From the NCBI RefSeq assembly GCF_032335695.1, contig NZ_JACTOJ010000019.1:1-64000 (forward strand): DNA of 64,000 nt, written 5' to 3'. This DNA is from JACTOJ01 sp032335695 (GTDB taxonomy: Bacteria; Bacillota; Clostridia; Clostridiales; Clostridiaceae). The first letter of the stretch is position 1. The number at the start of each line of letters is the position of its first letter. Below the pieces are notes generated by a model that had not been told where the DNA came from, ran no database searches, and saw only the letters and a list, made by a program, of their open reading frames with translations. A program made the position numbers and the translations under genes. Shown piece after piece: positions 16,814 to 25,316 of this stretch.

Positions 16814-17269
16814 TTATAATATTGGTACACAAATTTCACAATAATGCTTATTTATCATCTGCATTGCATAGCGTTCAAGAATAGGTCTTCTATCATCAAA
16901 TTTATAATTTCTTTTTGATAACTCTGGAAATATCTCTATCCATGCTTTTTGCTCAGCATCCACTATATGATTTATTTTAAATACGCAATATTTTCCACCG
17001 ATAGTTTTTCCAAAATTAATATGTTTATTATCAACATCAAATTCATCTGAAACAACTAAACATGTATCATAACGACAATCCTTAGGTTCTGTGAATTGAG
17101 GGTTATCTTGGGCTATACCTAATATGATTGAATTTTCATTAAATAAGTTTTTTTCTCTAGCCCAACTTTTTAATTGCTCCATTATTTTCACATTCTCTGA
17201 ACCGTAAGGTCCTACTCTTCGTATATAAGCAATTTTATATGATGGTATCATTTCAATACTAATATTCAT
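16814..17269 (-). CDS. GyrI-like domain-containing protein
   Basis: A 151-residue stand-alone GyrI/SbmC-like protein. ISIEMIPSYKIAYIRRVGPY at the start and the closing YAMQMINKHYCEICVPIL are the family's hallmark ends. KDCRYDTCLVVSDEF lies in the centre. These proteins bind small hydrophobic molecules or toxins in a central pocket; E. coli SbmC protects gyrase. No DNA-binding part is present. The ATG follows AGAAGGTAG. Confidence 0.87.
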   Translation of the reverse strand: MNISIEMIPSYKIAYIRRVGPYGSENVKIMEQLKSWAREKNLFNENSIILGIAQDNPQFTEPKDCRYDTCLVVSDEFDVDNKHINFGKTIGGKYCVFKINHIVDAEQKAWIEIFPELSKRNYKFDDRRPILERYAMQMINKHYCEICVPIL

Positions 17270-17397
17270 AATCTACCTTCTTTATTTTAATAGAGTACAT
17301 CGATGCCTAAATTCATCATATAATGCTTTAAAATGTATTTCAACTTATTTTTTAAATATTCTGTATCGATCATAATATCCAAGCAAAATATCCAATA

Positions 17398-17850
17398 TTA
17401 TAAGTTTTTCTCCATACATACGCTATTTGCATTCCCTTTGTATGGTTGATAATTTTCTATTATCTCATATCCAGTATTTCTATATAGATTAATTGCTTCA
17501 TATTGTTTTATTCCCGTTTCTAACAGAGCATATTTATATCCTTTATTTCTTCCTAATTTCTCTAATTCACTAATTATTAATTTTGATAATCCTTGTCGTC
17601 TGTTCTCTTTTTTTACAAATATTCGTTTTAATTCTATGGCTTCAATTTTGTGTTCCTTAAATGCTCCACAGGCAACAGGTACTTCATCCTTATAAATAAT
17701 TACCACATCTTTTATATAATCAACTTTGTTATGCTTATCATATTGCTTTTGTAATTCTCCATATCGTTCATTAAGGTCATCATCTAATAGTTTTATAAGT
17801 TTTATAAAATCAATATTCGTACTATCAGTGCTTAATATTTTCAAACTCAT
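17398..17850 (-). CDS. GNAT family N-acetyltransferase
   Basis: A 150-residue GNAT. AIELKRIFVKKENRRQGLSK is the acetyl-CoA block (RRQGLS), and YALLETGIKQYEAINLYRNT with GYEIIENYQPYKG completes the fold. The YELKR and GNANSVCMEK ends match the small PaiA/YjgM-like group of clostridia. The substrate is unknown. Ribosome binding site GGAG. It stands alone with gaps of 127 bp on each side. Confidence 0.88.
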   Translation of the reverse strand: MSLKILSTDSTNIDFIKLIKLLDDDLNERYGELQKQYDKHNKVDYIKDVVIIYKDEVPVACGAFKEHKIEAIELKRIFVKKENRRQGLSKLIISELEKLGRNKGYKYALLETGIKQYEAINLYRNTGYEIIENYQPYKGNANSVCMEKNL

Positions 17851-17976
17851 TTTATATCGTCTCCATTAATAACTTACTTCGTCATAGTATACTATTGTGA
17901 TACTTATCGTTAAAAACATATGCATTAGCAAATCATAACAGTATACTAATTTTGTTCAATCAGATAAAATATAATT

Positions 17977-18429
17977 TTACAGATTACAAACCATTGATAT
18001 TTTTACTTCTTGAAAATCCTTTTTCTTATATAAATGTCTTGCACTTTCGTTGTTTGATAAAACATTTAAAGTCATCTTTTTGTATCCTTTTTTACTTGCA
18101 AATTCTTTAGCCTCTTTTACCAAAAGCTCTCCGATTCCATGCTTTTGAAAATCTGGCCATACTAATAAATCTTCAAGATGAGCTTCCTGCTCGCCCATTT
18201 TTTCTACCACAACCATACCAGTAGGTTTTTCCCCTTGAAATGCAATGAGAATATATCCTGTTTTTTCTCGGATTAAATTCTCCCAATATTGATCAGAATG
18301 TTGTTCTTCTTCATCTTCACCTATATCCATCAATTGTTTTAGCAGATTCGTCATTGTACTATCCAATAATTTATACGTATCTTTTATAAAATTTAAATCT
18401 TTTTCTTCTGCTATTTTTACTTCTAACAT
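17977..18429 (-). CDS. GNAT family N-acetyltransferase
   Basis: A 150-residue GNAT. EDLLVWPDFQKHGIGELLVK (near residues 86-105) is the acetyl-CoA motif with QKHGIG, and MTLNVLSNNESARHLYKKKD is the C-terminal block. It lies 18 bp from the conserved hypothetical gene upstream (18448), so the two are probably co-transcribed. GGGGAG precedes the ATG. Confidence 0.88.
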   Translation of the reverse strand: MLEVKIAEEKDLNFIKDTYKLLDSTMTNLLKQLMDIGEDEEEQHSDQYWENLIREKTGYILIAFQGEKPTGMVVVEKMGEQEAHLEDLLVWPDFQKHGIGELLVKEAKEFASKKGYKKMTLNVLSNNESARHLYKKKDFQEVKISMVCNL

Positions 18430-18447
18430 ATTTGTCTCCCCTTTAAA

Positions 18448-19254
18448 TTACAATTTATCAATAAATTTGTAAACTCTTTCTGACCATTCCCATATATCTT
18501 TGTTTTTACTATTCATATAATAAACTCTATCTTTAATATCCTCATTGATTATATTTTTAAATCTCTCTATATATAACTCTGGAATTATAATTGCAAATAC
18601 ATTATCTTTTAATGTTAATTCATCTTTAATTTTCAGTGGATGATATCCATCAAAAACAGCATCCTGATGCTTCACTAATTCATCGTATTTGAAAAAGAAC
18701 CGCACTCCAGGTGTAAACCCCTTACTTAAATCTTCTTCATTAGGTTCACGCTCTAATTTTCTTTCCATAACAAGTCTATCACCAGCTTGACAATTTCCCC
18801 AAGATAGCATTAAGTATTCAAAATAGTCTGTCGGATCTTTTGCTGCATTTCTCGCTTCTAATTTTAATTGCTCTGCTGATATGTTTCTTGCTCTTACAGC
18901 CGAAAGTATGCTTCCACTTTTAATTATTGACACAGCATTTTCAACTGATGCTGTGTGGCAAAGATATTTGGTTATACAACCCTTTTGTTTGCAGGCAGTG
19001 CATTCTGTTATTTTTTCTGGTTTTTCTATATTGTTGAATTCATTTTTGTTGGATAATGCATAATTAACTTTTTCTATTATTTCTTCACTATCGCTAACAA
19101 TTTCAACTTTTCTACCCTGCAAATTCTCATAGTCTACAAATTTAATAATTCCTCTTAATTCCCATTCGGATATGTTAGGATAATTTGATAATGCATGATA
19201 ATATATACCATCCCAAATAATGCTGAATTCGTGTTTTCCAATATCAACTTTCAT
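18448..19254 (-). CDS. Conserved hypothetical protein with Cys cluster and H-T...G motif
   Basis: A 268-residue protein of a family I recall from bacilli and clostridia, often mislabelled as phosphate ABC transporter ATPase. There is no Walker motif, so that label is wrong. A cysteine cluster (C85, C88, C93, C99) runs straight into H100-T101 and ENAVSIIKSGSILSA. That H-T ... I-x-x-G layout recalls the start of ADP-ribosyltransferase-type folds (DarT, Tpt1), and the acidic GDRLVMERKL and VRFFFKYDEL strands follow. This is a hint from pattern only. Conserved tail: VFDGYHPLKIKDEL. Function unknown. Confidence 0.5.
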   Translation of the reverse strand: MKVDIGKHEFSIIWDGIYYHALSNYPNISEWELRGIIKFVDYENLQGRKVEIVSDSEEIIEKVNYALSNKNEFNNIEKPEKITECTACKQKGCITKYLCHTASVENAVSIIKSGSILSAVRARNISAEQLKLEARNAAKDPTDYFEYLMLSWGNCQAGDRLVMERKLEREPNEEDLSKGFTPGVRFFFKYDELVKHQDAVFDGYHPLKIKDELTLKDNVFAIIIPELYIERFKNIINEDIKDRVYYMNSKNKDIWEWSERVYKFIDKL

Positions 19255-19266
19255 TAGATCACCAAC

Positions 19267-19404
19267 CTAAATTAATTTGTAAAAATCAAGCATATATTTC
19301 GCAGTTTCTTCCTGTGACCAAACATTTACATACATATCCTTTAAATCGCCCATTGATGCCTTTTTCAAGACTAAATCTTTTGTTTCTGTTTTTTCCCTAT
19401 ACAT
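19267..19404 (-). pseudogene. GNAT acetyltransferase N-terminal fragment
   Basis: A 45-codon frame from ATG 19404. It begins MYREKTETKDLVLKKASMGD and continues DMYVNVWSQEETAKYM, the standard N-terminus of RimJ-like GNATs, then meets unrelated residues and a stop at 19267. The whole acetyl-CoA-binding half is missing. It is a deletion remnant joined almost directly to the gene at 18448-19254. Confidence 0.6.
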
Positions 19405-19445
19405 ATTGTATATTCTTTCTCCAAACTGTTATCAGCTTCATCATA

Positions 19446-19607
19446 TTAGTTTTTCTTCTTTGGAAAGTCAAGTAAACAGAATACTATAGCTAAACATATA
19501 TATGTGAAACCCATTGTTATTTTATGATCAACAAAATCTAATATTGCTGCAATTCCAAATATTGCTCCTGCAGGAAAATATAGATGATTGGCTATTTTCT
19601 TTTTCAT
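19446..19607 (-). CDS. Small two-segment membrane protein (53 aa)
   Basis: A short gene with a strong ribosome binding site (AAAAGGAGAATTTT before ATG 19607). The product has two hydrophobic segments, YFPAGAIFGIAAILDFV and MGFTYICLAIVFCLLDF, with positive ends (MKKKIANH; PKKKN). The function is unknown; it is a plausible small membrane protein, too short for family assignment. Confidence 0.6.
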   Translation of the reverse strand: MKKKIANHLYFPAGAIFGIAAILDFVDHKITMGFTYICLAIVFCLLDFPKKKN

Positions 19608-19702
19608 AAAATTCTCCTTTTAAGAATAACGTGCAAGCCGTGGTGAATAGGTTACACATTATTCTTATTAATTAACAATTCACTGCTTTTATATAATTGT
19701 AA

Positions 19703-20332
19703 TTATAGTTCTTTTTGACACTTTATCATTATAAATTTAAATGGAGGTTTATTTTCCATATTCTTATGTGGCTCAACAATTTCCGAAAATTCTATCAGTC
19801 CATATTCTCCAAATTCTTGTTTTATCGAGTCAGAATCATAAAAAAACATTTTTAACCCTTCCATTATCTCGAAATAGTCTTTACTAAGTTGTTTGCCTCT
19901 TCCATACATTGGGGCCTCTTTTGAAATAGTAGTAAAAATCATATATCCCTTTGGCTTTAACTGTTTATAGCAATCTTTTATAAACTTCTCTCGCTCTCCA
20001 TTATTCAATAAGTGAATAAGTGCATAACAAAATATACCGTCATAGAGTTTGTCATCAAAAGGCATATCAGCTACTGAACCATGAAAAATACTAATATTAA
20101 GCTCATTTTGCCTTGCTATATCAATGGCTGTTTTTGAGATCTCAATACCTGTTACATTTATTCCATTATCAATAAAAACCTTTGCGTTTCTACCATATCC
20201 AATACCAGGTATCAATATGTCCTTAACTTTCTTCTCAAGGAAAAAATCCTTTGTCAAGATGGCTGAATCTGAAGGCTCAAATCCCCACATCATTTGATTT
20301 TCTATAAAACTTGATTCCCAGAATTCTGTCAT
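19703..20332 (-). CDS. Class I SAM-dependent methyltransferase
   Basis: A 209-residue methyltransferase. Motif I reads LIPGIGYGRNAKVF (about residues 40-53), VTGIEISKTAID carries the acidic SAM-ribose residue, HGSVADMPFDD is motif III and YDGIFCYALIHLL motif IV. The opening FWESSFIENQMMWGFEPSDSA is like the TehB/thiopurine methyltransferase-like group acting on small molecules. The substrate is unknown. AAGGAG precedes the ATG. Confidence 0.88.
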   Translation of the reverse strand: MTEFWESSFIENQMMWGFEPSDSAILTKDFFLEKKVKDILIPGIGYGRNAKVFIDNGINVTGIEISKTAIDIARQNELNISIFHGSVADMPFDDKLYDGIFCYALIHLLNNGEREKFIKDCYKQLKPKGYMIFTTISKEAPMYGRGKQLSKDYFEIMEGLKMFFYDSDSIKQEFGEYGLIEFSEIVEPHKNMENKPPFKFIMIKCQKEL

Positions 20333-20403
20333 TCATTTATCTCCTTTATGTTTTAAGTATGCATTATTTACTGCGTATTTATCTGCAACTATGATATTAG
20401 TTA

Positions 20404-20952
20404 CTATTCATCTATTTTTACTCTTAATATTTTATTCTTAACTTTTACTGCATGTTTTAATTCATATACTGGTGCACCATTATTAATTGCTTCTGCAATT
20501 TCATCCATTTCCTTTTTTATATTTTCTTCATCAGTATACCAGCCAAGTACAATTGATTTTTCTCCCCAAAAGGCTCCGTTATTGACACCAAGCAGCCAAT
20601 ATTTAGGTTCATCGTCTTTTGCTTTGTACATTACATGTGACGCTAAAACCTTATAGCAATTAATAATTGATTTTCCATCATATGATTTAATAGTAATCTT
20701 TCCAGTTGGTACAATTAAATTATTGGATAAGTTTTTGTTGTTTTCGGCAGCCTTTACCTCGCCTAACATCAAATAATCTAATGATACATTAAGTTTTTTA
20801 GATAAAGCAAGTAGTTTTTCCATTTCTGGATAGCCGCTTCCCTGTTCCCATTTAGAAACTGCTTGACGACTTACTCCGATTATTCCTGCTAACTCTTCCT
20901 GTGAAATATGTTTTTCTTGTCTAATTGATTTTAAATTATCCGAAAAACCCAT
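20404..20952 (-). CDS. XRE family transcriptional regulator
   Basis: A 182-residue protein. Residues 4-60 are a Cro/CI-type helix-turn-helix (LKSIRQEKHISQEELAGIIG, VSRQAVSKWEQG), followed by SLDYLMLGE. The C-terminal 110 residues form a beta-rich domain with YKVLASHVMYKAKDDEPKYW and may sense a ligand or mediate assembly. The target is unknown; the divergently placed gap up to 21157 shows no clear operator. Confidence 0.88.
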   Translation of the reverse strand: MGFSDNLKSIRQEKHISQEELAGIIGVSRQAVSKWEQGSGYPEMEKLLALSKKLNVSLDYLMLGEVKAAENNKNLSNNLIVPTGKITIKSYDGKSIINCYKVLASHVMYKAKDDEPKYWLLGVNNGAFWGEKSIVLGWYTDEENIKKEMDEIAEAINNGAPVYELKHAVKVKNKILRVKIDE

Positions 20953-21157
20953 TACTTTTTACCTCTTTTCTTTGTTATTATGTGTAAATTATAATAGGTT
21001 TTGCCCTGAAATAACACCAATCTACAATTGCAAATCCGCAACTTGCATTTGCATTGTCCTTAAAAATAGAATGGAGAACTAAAAAACGCTTCAAAATTCT
21101 CTTTGAATAATGAGTTGTTTAAATCACCGTATTTGAAGCTGTTGACTAAACTTCCTA

Positions 21158-21910
21158 TTATAGCTTTCTTGCCAAATACAAAACTATTGTATCATAGAGC
21201 TTTATATTATTGCCAAAACTCAAAATGGCGTCCTTGATGCCTGCGTAAAATTTTGATTTATCTGGCTCCTTCAAAGTTATATGAGTAGCATGTGTACTTA
21301 TCCATGAAACATACTCATCAGCGGTAAGTTCCCTTGTTTTGTGATAATGACGGCATTCAATATCTGTAAAGCCGTATTTCTCAATATTGTTATAATTTAT
21401 ACTGCAGGTATATTCTGTTTCTGGATGAAAATATTCAGAGTATACTTCCTGTATCTTCATATATAAGGGTTCATTAGCACTTTTTTCATCTGTTCGAGTT
21501 AACATCATAGCAAATGTTCCATTGCTTTTTAATATATCATAAACTTTTGGAAAGCCGATTTCCTCCGGTATCCACTGAATTGTGGCTGCTGAATAGACCA
21601 AATCGAATTCATGCTTCCCGAAATCATATGTTTCGAAATCAGCATTTACAACTTGAAAATTATCATAGGAACTAAATTTATTTTTTGTATACTCTGCAAG
21701 ATTTTCTCCAAGCTCAATAGCCAAATAAGAGCAACCTGTTTTCAATATGGGTTCTGTAGCTTGTCCTGTTCCAGGACCGATTTCAAGAGCTGTTTTGCTA
21801 GAATCCAGCTTTGAATATTCTATAACATCAGCAAAAAGTTCATCACAATAACGAGTTCTCCCTTTATCAAATTCTTCAGGAATACTATCAAAAACTTTTC
21901 TAAAATCCAT
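21158..21910 (-). CDS. Class I SAM-dependent methyltransferase
   Basis: A 250-residue methyltransferase. Motif I is ALEIGPGTGQATEPIL (residues 41-56), YLAIELGENLAEYTKNK holds the SAM-binding acid, NADFETYDF is motif III and FDLVYSAATIQWI motif IV. The IQWIPEE and late WISTHATHI stretches match the Clostridium/Bacillus small-molecule methyltransferases near the trans-aconitate methyltransferase group. AAGGTGAGG precedes the ATG. Confidence 0.88.
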   Translation of the reverse strand: MDFRKVFDSIPEEFDKGRTRYCDELFADVIEYSKLDSSKTALEIGPGTGQATEPILKTGCSYLAIELGENLAEYTKNKFSSYDNFQVVNADFETYDFGKHEFDLVYSAATIQWIPEEIGFPKVYDILKSNGTFAMMLTRTDEKSANEPLYMKIQEVYSEYFHPETEYTCSINYNNIEKYGFTDIECRHYHKTRELTADEYVSWISTHATHITLKEPDKSKFYAGIKDAILSFGNNIKLYDTIVLYLARKL

Positions 21911-21945
21911 AATAACACCTCACCTTATTATAAATAATTGTTAGC

Positions 21946-22203
21946 TCAAATTTTATGACGATTATAAAACTCTTTTAGTTCTGCTTTTCGTTTCTGCGGC
22001 AAGTCAGTTTTCTTAAGTCCCTGAATTGCACCTTCCAGTGCTAACAATCTATGAATACAAGCAGAGACATCAATTTCTTGTATCCTTAGCCATGCTTGTT
22101 CTGTGCCAGCATTCTTCAATTCATCGTAAGTAAATATACCCACTTCATTCAGCTGTCTTTCAACTTCTTTTCCTATATTAGGTAACTTCGATAATTCTCC
22201 CAA
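21946..22203 (-). CDS. TfoX/Sxy C-terminal domain protein
   Basis: An 85-residue protein consisting only of the TfoX C-terminal helical domain: GELSKLPNIGKEVERQLNEV, YDELKNAGTEQAWLRI and HRLLALEGAIQG. In proteobacteria this domain belongs to the competence regulator; stand-alone copies in Firmicutes have no known role and carry helix-hairpin-helix-like turns. I chose TTG at 22203 because GAAAGGAAGG lies seven bases upstream and homologues I recall begin with MGELSKLPN. Confidence 0.85.
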   Translation of the reverse strand: MGELSKLPNIGKEVERQLNEVGIFTYDELKNAGTEQAWLRIQEIDVSACIHRLLALEGAIQGLKKTDLPQKRKAELKEFYNRHKI

Positions 22204-22245
22204 AATAAGCCTTCCTTTCAAATTGTAATTTTGTCGCGCTTCATA

Positions 22246-22767
22246 TTATACTCTTAATATCTTCTTAGTGGAAAATAGAAAATGAGGCACATCAACACCT
22301 CGATAATGCTTGATAAACTTATCTATACAGGTCATTCCATTTCGTATTGCTACGTTTTGTGACGGTATATTTGTATCTCTAATAATAGAATATACTTCTT
22401 TAGCATTCAGCTTATCAAAGGCGTATTCTTTACAGGCAATCGCAGCCTCACTTGCATATCCGTGATGCCAGTATTCTTTTTGAAAAAGATAACCGACTTC
22501 CATTACCTTGGTGCTGTTGTAATCTTGCATTGTCACCCCGCATTGTCCTATCATTATTCCCGTTTCTTTTAGAACAACCGCCCATAGACCAAAGCCAAAT
22601 TCTTTATAACGTTCAATTTGTCTGTCAAGCCATCCTTGAACCTCATCAATGCTAAATGCACCCTCATAAGCATACATTACATCATCATCATGCAAAATTT
22701 TACAAAGAGACTGAAAATCTGCTTGTATCATTTCTCTTAAAACTAATCTTTGAGTTTCTAATACCAT
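22246..22767 (-). CDS. GNAT family N-acetyltransferase (RimJ/RimL-like)
   Basis: A 173-residue RimJ-like GNAT: TQRLVLREMIQADFQSL at the start, VGYLFQKEYWHHGYASEAAI as acetyl-CoA block and IIRDTNIPSQNVAIRNGM near the end. The native start MVLETQRL is intact, but the sequence before the ATG has no ribosome binding site and is the 3' end of the IS607-derived frame, whose stop (22758) lies nine bases inside this gene. Translation may depend on coupling to that frame. Confidence 0.85.
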   Translation of the reverse strand: MVLETQRLVLREMIQADFQSLCKILHDDDVMYAYEGAFSIDEVQGWLDRQIERYKEFGFGLWAVVLKETGIMIGQCGVTMQDYNSTKVMEVGYLFQKEYWHHGYASEAAIACKEYAFDKLNAKEVYSIIRDTNIPSQNVAIRNGMTCIDKFIKHYRGVDVPHFLFSTKKILRV

Positions 22768-23408
22768 GCCGTTACCGTTGCCAAAACCTTATAGAACTCC
22801 ATAATACAGCCACATTTTTCGCAGATATAAGTTCTTTCTGATAGTGATAATTTAGTTTTTACATGACCACACTTACTACAAGTCTTTGATGCTAGATACC
22901 ATTTATCAGCTTCAACAAATTCAATTCCATAAAGTTCGCATTTATATTGAAGCTGTCTTTTAAACTCATATAACCCTTGCTGCATTATAGCTTTGGATAA
23001 ATGTTTATTCTTCATCATACCTTTAATATTAAGTGTTTCCATAACTACTCTTGATGGCTTGGTTTTCACTATCTTGGTAGTTGCTTGATGTAAATGGTTA
23101 TTCCGAATGTTAGATAACTTTCTATGAAGTAATCTAATTTGCTTTTCAAGTTTTATAATGTTGCTTGTTTTGACAAACTTCCTCCCTTCTTTATTTAACT
23201 CATATTTTCTTGATATTTTACGCTGCAACCTACGTAATCTTTTTTCTAATTTCTTAACTAATCGTGTTTTATTTATATTTTTAAATGTTATTCCATTGGA
23301 GCATATGGCTAAATATTTAATGCCAACATCAATACCTATTGATTCAGTTAGTGTTTGAGCATTTTTACCTATTAGTTTTGAAAACTCTCCTATAGAATAG
23401 TATTTCAT
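22758..23408 (-). mobile_element. tnpB: IS607-type remnant: TnpA N-terminus fused to TnpB
   Basis: One frame of 216 codons joins the first about 21 residues of an IS607 serine-recombinase TnpA (MKYYSIGEFSKLIGK, a MerR-like helix) to the C-terminal half of TnpB. The TnpB part has RuvC-like residues GIDVGIKYLA (D27) and VVMETLNIKGM (Glu), an arginine-rich helix and the zinc finger CSKCG ... CEKCG. The last Asp block (usually DRDxNA) is gone: the frame ends in unrelated residues overlapping the GNAT gene. So an internal deletion removed most of tnpA and the start of tnpB, and a second event removed the 3' end. Start at 23408, preceded by GAGGTGG. Confidence 0.8.
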
Positions 23409-23515
23409 TTGTACCACCTCTTGAATTTATTACAATATAATCATTGTACAAATTCAGCAATATTATACAAACTTCTATAAGATTTCAATGACTGTTATTT
23501 AACCTCCTATAAATA

Positions 23516-24394
23516 TTATTTTCTATAATCCTTTCTGATGAATGGCTCTTCAATACTTTCAGAAATGAGTATTTTGTATTTCTGTGGATGGCGGTATGCG
23601 TTGCCATGTACTTCTCGACTTCTATACTCCCTGATTTCATCAATAGGAAAGTCAGCTATATAAATTCCTTCTCCTTCACCAGCTTCAATAATAAGTGTAT
23701 CTCTTGAGCCAAAGTCAGAAGGTTTGTACGCGATTCCATCAAAGGCTGAAGAATGACCGTTGCAGTCAGGTTTGCCTTTTGGATAATTAACGGTTGCAAT
23801 ACCAACCATATTTTCATAGGCTCTTGCTCGTAACTGCGATATGCGGTTTATCTCCATAGGACAAGCATTTGGTACTAAAATAATCTCAGCGCCTTTTAAC
23901 ATAAGAATTCTCGCACTTTCTGGGAATTCTCTGTCATAACAAATCATTGCACCGATTTTTACATTGCCTTGCTCAGTGTCTAAATCAGCAGAATAAAAAT
24001 CATCACCTGCTGTCAATCTGCATTCATCGTCAAAATCGCAGGTGTGTACCTTTGCATATGTAAGTACATTGTTGCCAAAACGATCAAACACGCACAGGGT
24101 GTTCCTTGGTAATGGATCGTACTTTTCAAGGAAGGTTATACCAATAGCCATATTAAGATCTTTTGCAAGTTTACCAAATGAACTGACAAATGAACTATCA
24201 GCAAATGCAGCACTTGCTTTCAATTCAGCAATATCCTCTGGAATTTCATAGCCAACGCTCCACATTTCAGGAAACAATGCAATGTCCGCACCCATTTCTT
24301 TAGATTTTCTGCAATATTTCAATCCTTTTTGCAGGTTTCCTTCTAAAGTATTTTCAGGCATTAGCTGTAATAAAGCTACTTTTAGATTTTTCAT
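23516..24394 (-). CDS. Carbon-nitrogen hydrolase (nitrilase superfamily)
   Basis: A 292-residue cytoplasmic enzyme that hydrolyses non-peptide C-N bonds (amides or carbamoyl groups). The catalytic triad is complete: E43 (FPEMW), K115 (LTYAKVHTCD) and C152 (MICYDREFPES). Length and order fit N-carbamoyl-putrescine- or omega-amidase-like members; the true substrate is unknown. AAGGAAG precedes the ATG. Downstream lies a broken family A module (24448-24477). Confidence 0.9.
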   Translation of the reverse strand: MKNLKVALLQLMPENTLEGNLQKGLKYCRKSKEMGADIALFPEMWSVGYEIPEDIAELKASAAFADSSFVSSFGKLAKDLNMAIGITFLEKYDPLPRNTLCVFDRFGNNVLTYAKVHTCDFDDECRLTAGDDFYSADLDTEQGNVKIGAMICYDREFPESARILMLKGAEIILVPNACPMEINRISQLRARAYENMVGIATVNYPKGKPDCNGHSSAFDGIAYKPSDFGSRDTLIIEAGEGEGIYIADFPIDEIREYRSREVHGNAYRHPQKYKILISESIEEPFIRKDYRK

Positions 24395-24447
24395 AGTAAA
24401 ATCTTCCTTTCAAATTACTAAATTGCTATTTATAATATTTAATTTTT

Positions 24448-24477
24448 GCCTCTGTTTTAAATCAGTGTTGATTTTTA
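24448..24477 (+). repeat. Family A left hairpin module, truncated
   Basis: 29 of 30 bases match the start of the module at 13616 (GCTCTGTTTTAAATCAGTGT onward). The match ends in the hairpin loop, so only the first arm is present. The right-end fragment of family A on the far side of the next gene (25197-25279) is inverted. Confidence 0.75.
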
Positions 24478-24493
24478 TAAACTTTATGCATGC

Positions 24494-25024
24494 TCATAAT
24501 GAGAATACTGATTTGATATCTCTCCAAAGTTTTTTAGAAACAGCATTAATAATCAGTTCTTCTATTGCCGAAATACTTGCAATAAAACAAAGCAAAATAG
24601 TTGTTGTATTTGGTCCTAAACCAACATACAAAAATGGAAAGCAAAACAAAGCTACCCCTGTTAATTTGTTGGCATAAGTGTGTAAAAATGCCAGCTGTCT
24701 ATAACGCATAACCCCAACGCCCAATGATGTGAAGCGAATAGCAGCAATACTAACTACCCAATATATTCCCCATAAAGGTAAACTTAGGTTGAGTACAAAT
24801 ACGAACAGCAACAGTATAATCATAAAAAAGTCTGCAATGCTGTCAAGAATCTGTCCTTTTTTGCTTACTAAATTCATCTTTCGTGCTATCATTCCATCCA
24901 AAACGTCACTGATGCCAGACAAAATATATATGATAAAGAATAGTCCCGAAAATGGCCTTATAAACAATAGAACCATTGTTCCTAAAATTCTTGTGATTGT
25001 AATTAAATTAGGAAGGTTCCCCAT
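24494..25024 (-). CDS. CDP-alcohol phosphatidyltransferase family protein
   Basis: A 176-residue membrane enzyme with about five membrane segments. It carries the full family signature D40-x2-D43-G44-x2-A47-R48 ... G57-x3-D61-x3-D65, which binds CDP and two metal ions. It transfers a phosphatidyl group from CDP-diacylglycerol to an alcohol; the LPNLITITRI start is like PgsA, but it lacks features to name the acceptor. It sits alone between fragments of family A. A family B copy (25071) puts an extended -10 promoter 53 bp upstream. Confidence 0.88.
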   Translation of the reverse strand: MGNLPNLITITRILGTMVLLFIRPFSGLFFIIYILSGISDVLDGMIARKMNLVSKKGQILDSIADFFMIILLLFVFVLNLSLPLWGIYWVVSIAAIRFTSLGVGVMRYRQLAFLHTYANKLTGVALFCFPFLYVGLGPNTTTILLCFIASISAIEELIINAVSKKLWRDIKSVFSL

Positions 25025-25070
25025 TTATATCGCCACCAATCTAATATAAATAATCTTCAATACTTGTATA

Positions 25071-25190
25071 AGTATTATTATACCACATTTAACATGTTAT
25101 CCTATATAGCGCCAATAAATCTGATTTCAAAAAAATAAATAAACACCGCAAAATTCATTATTGAATATTAGGGTGTTTATGATGATTATT
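25071..25190 (-). repeat. Family B repeat, intact copy
   Basis: Same layout as 16621-16755: minus-strand TGGTATAAT at 25077-25085, then the spacer, then the hairpin ATAAACACCG ... GGTGTTTAT with inner ATTCA-ttat-TGAAT. It faces the CDP-alcohol transferase gene. Confidence 0.83.
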
Positions 25191-25196
25191 TGATTT

Positions 25197-25279
25197 GGCT
25201 ATATTTTAAAAGAATGTTGATAAAGGCATTTTTCGTAAATGAACTCTAATGGCTACTTTGTTATAATTGGCTACCCATT
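25197..25279 (-). repeat. Family A repeat, right-end fragment, inverted
   Basis: GGCTATATTTTAAAAGAATG starts this fragment, which matches the reverse complement of the right end of the copy ending at 48222 (the variant with TTCATTTACGAAAAATGCC), down to the AATTGGCTACC block. The left part of the element is missing. It directly abuts the family B copy. Confidence 0.8.
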
Positions 25280-25316
25280 CATAGTTTGCTTGTCCTTTAG
25301 CAATTACTGCATGGGC

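Noticed and set aside
18448..19254. Annotation as phosphate ABC transporter ATPase
   Set aside because: No Walker A, Walker B or ABC signature is present.
22246..22767. GNAT gene as a pseudogene because the IS remnant overlaps its start
   Set aside because: The full GNAT sequence from MVLETQRL to the end is intact; only its ribosome binding site seems lost.
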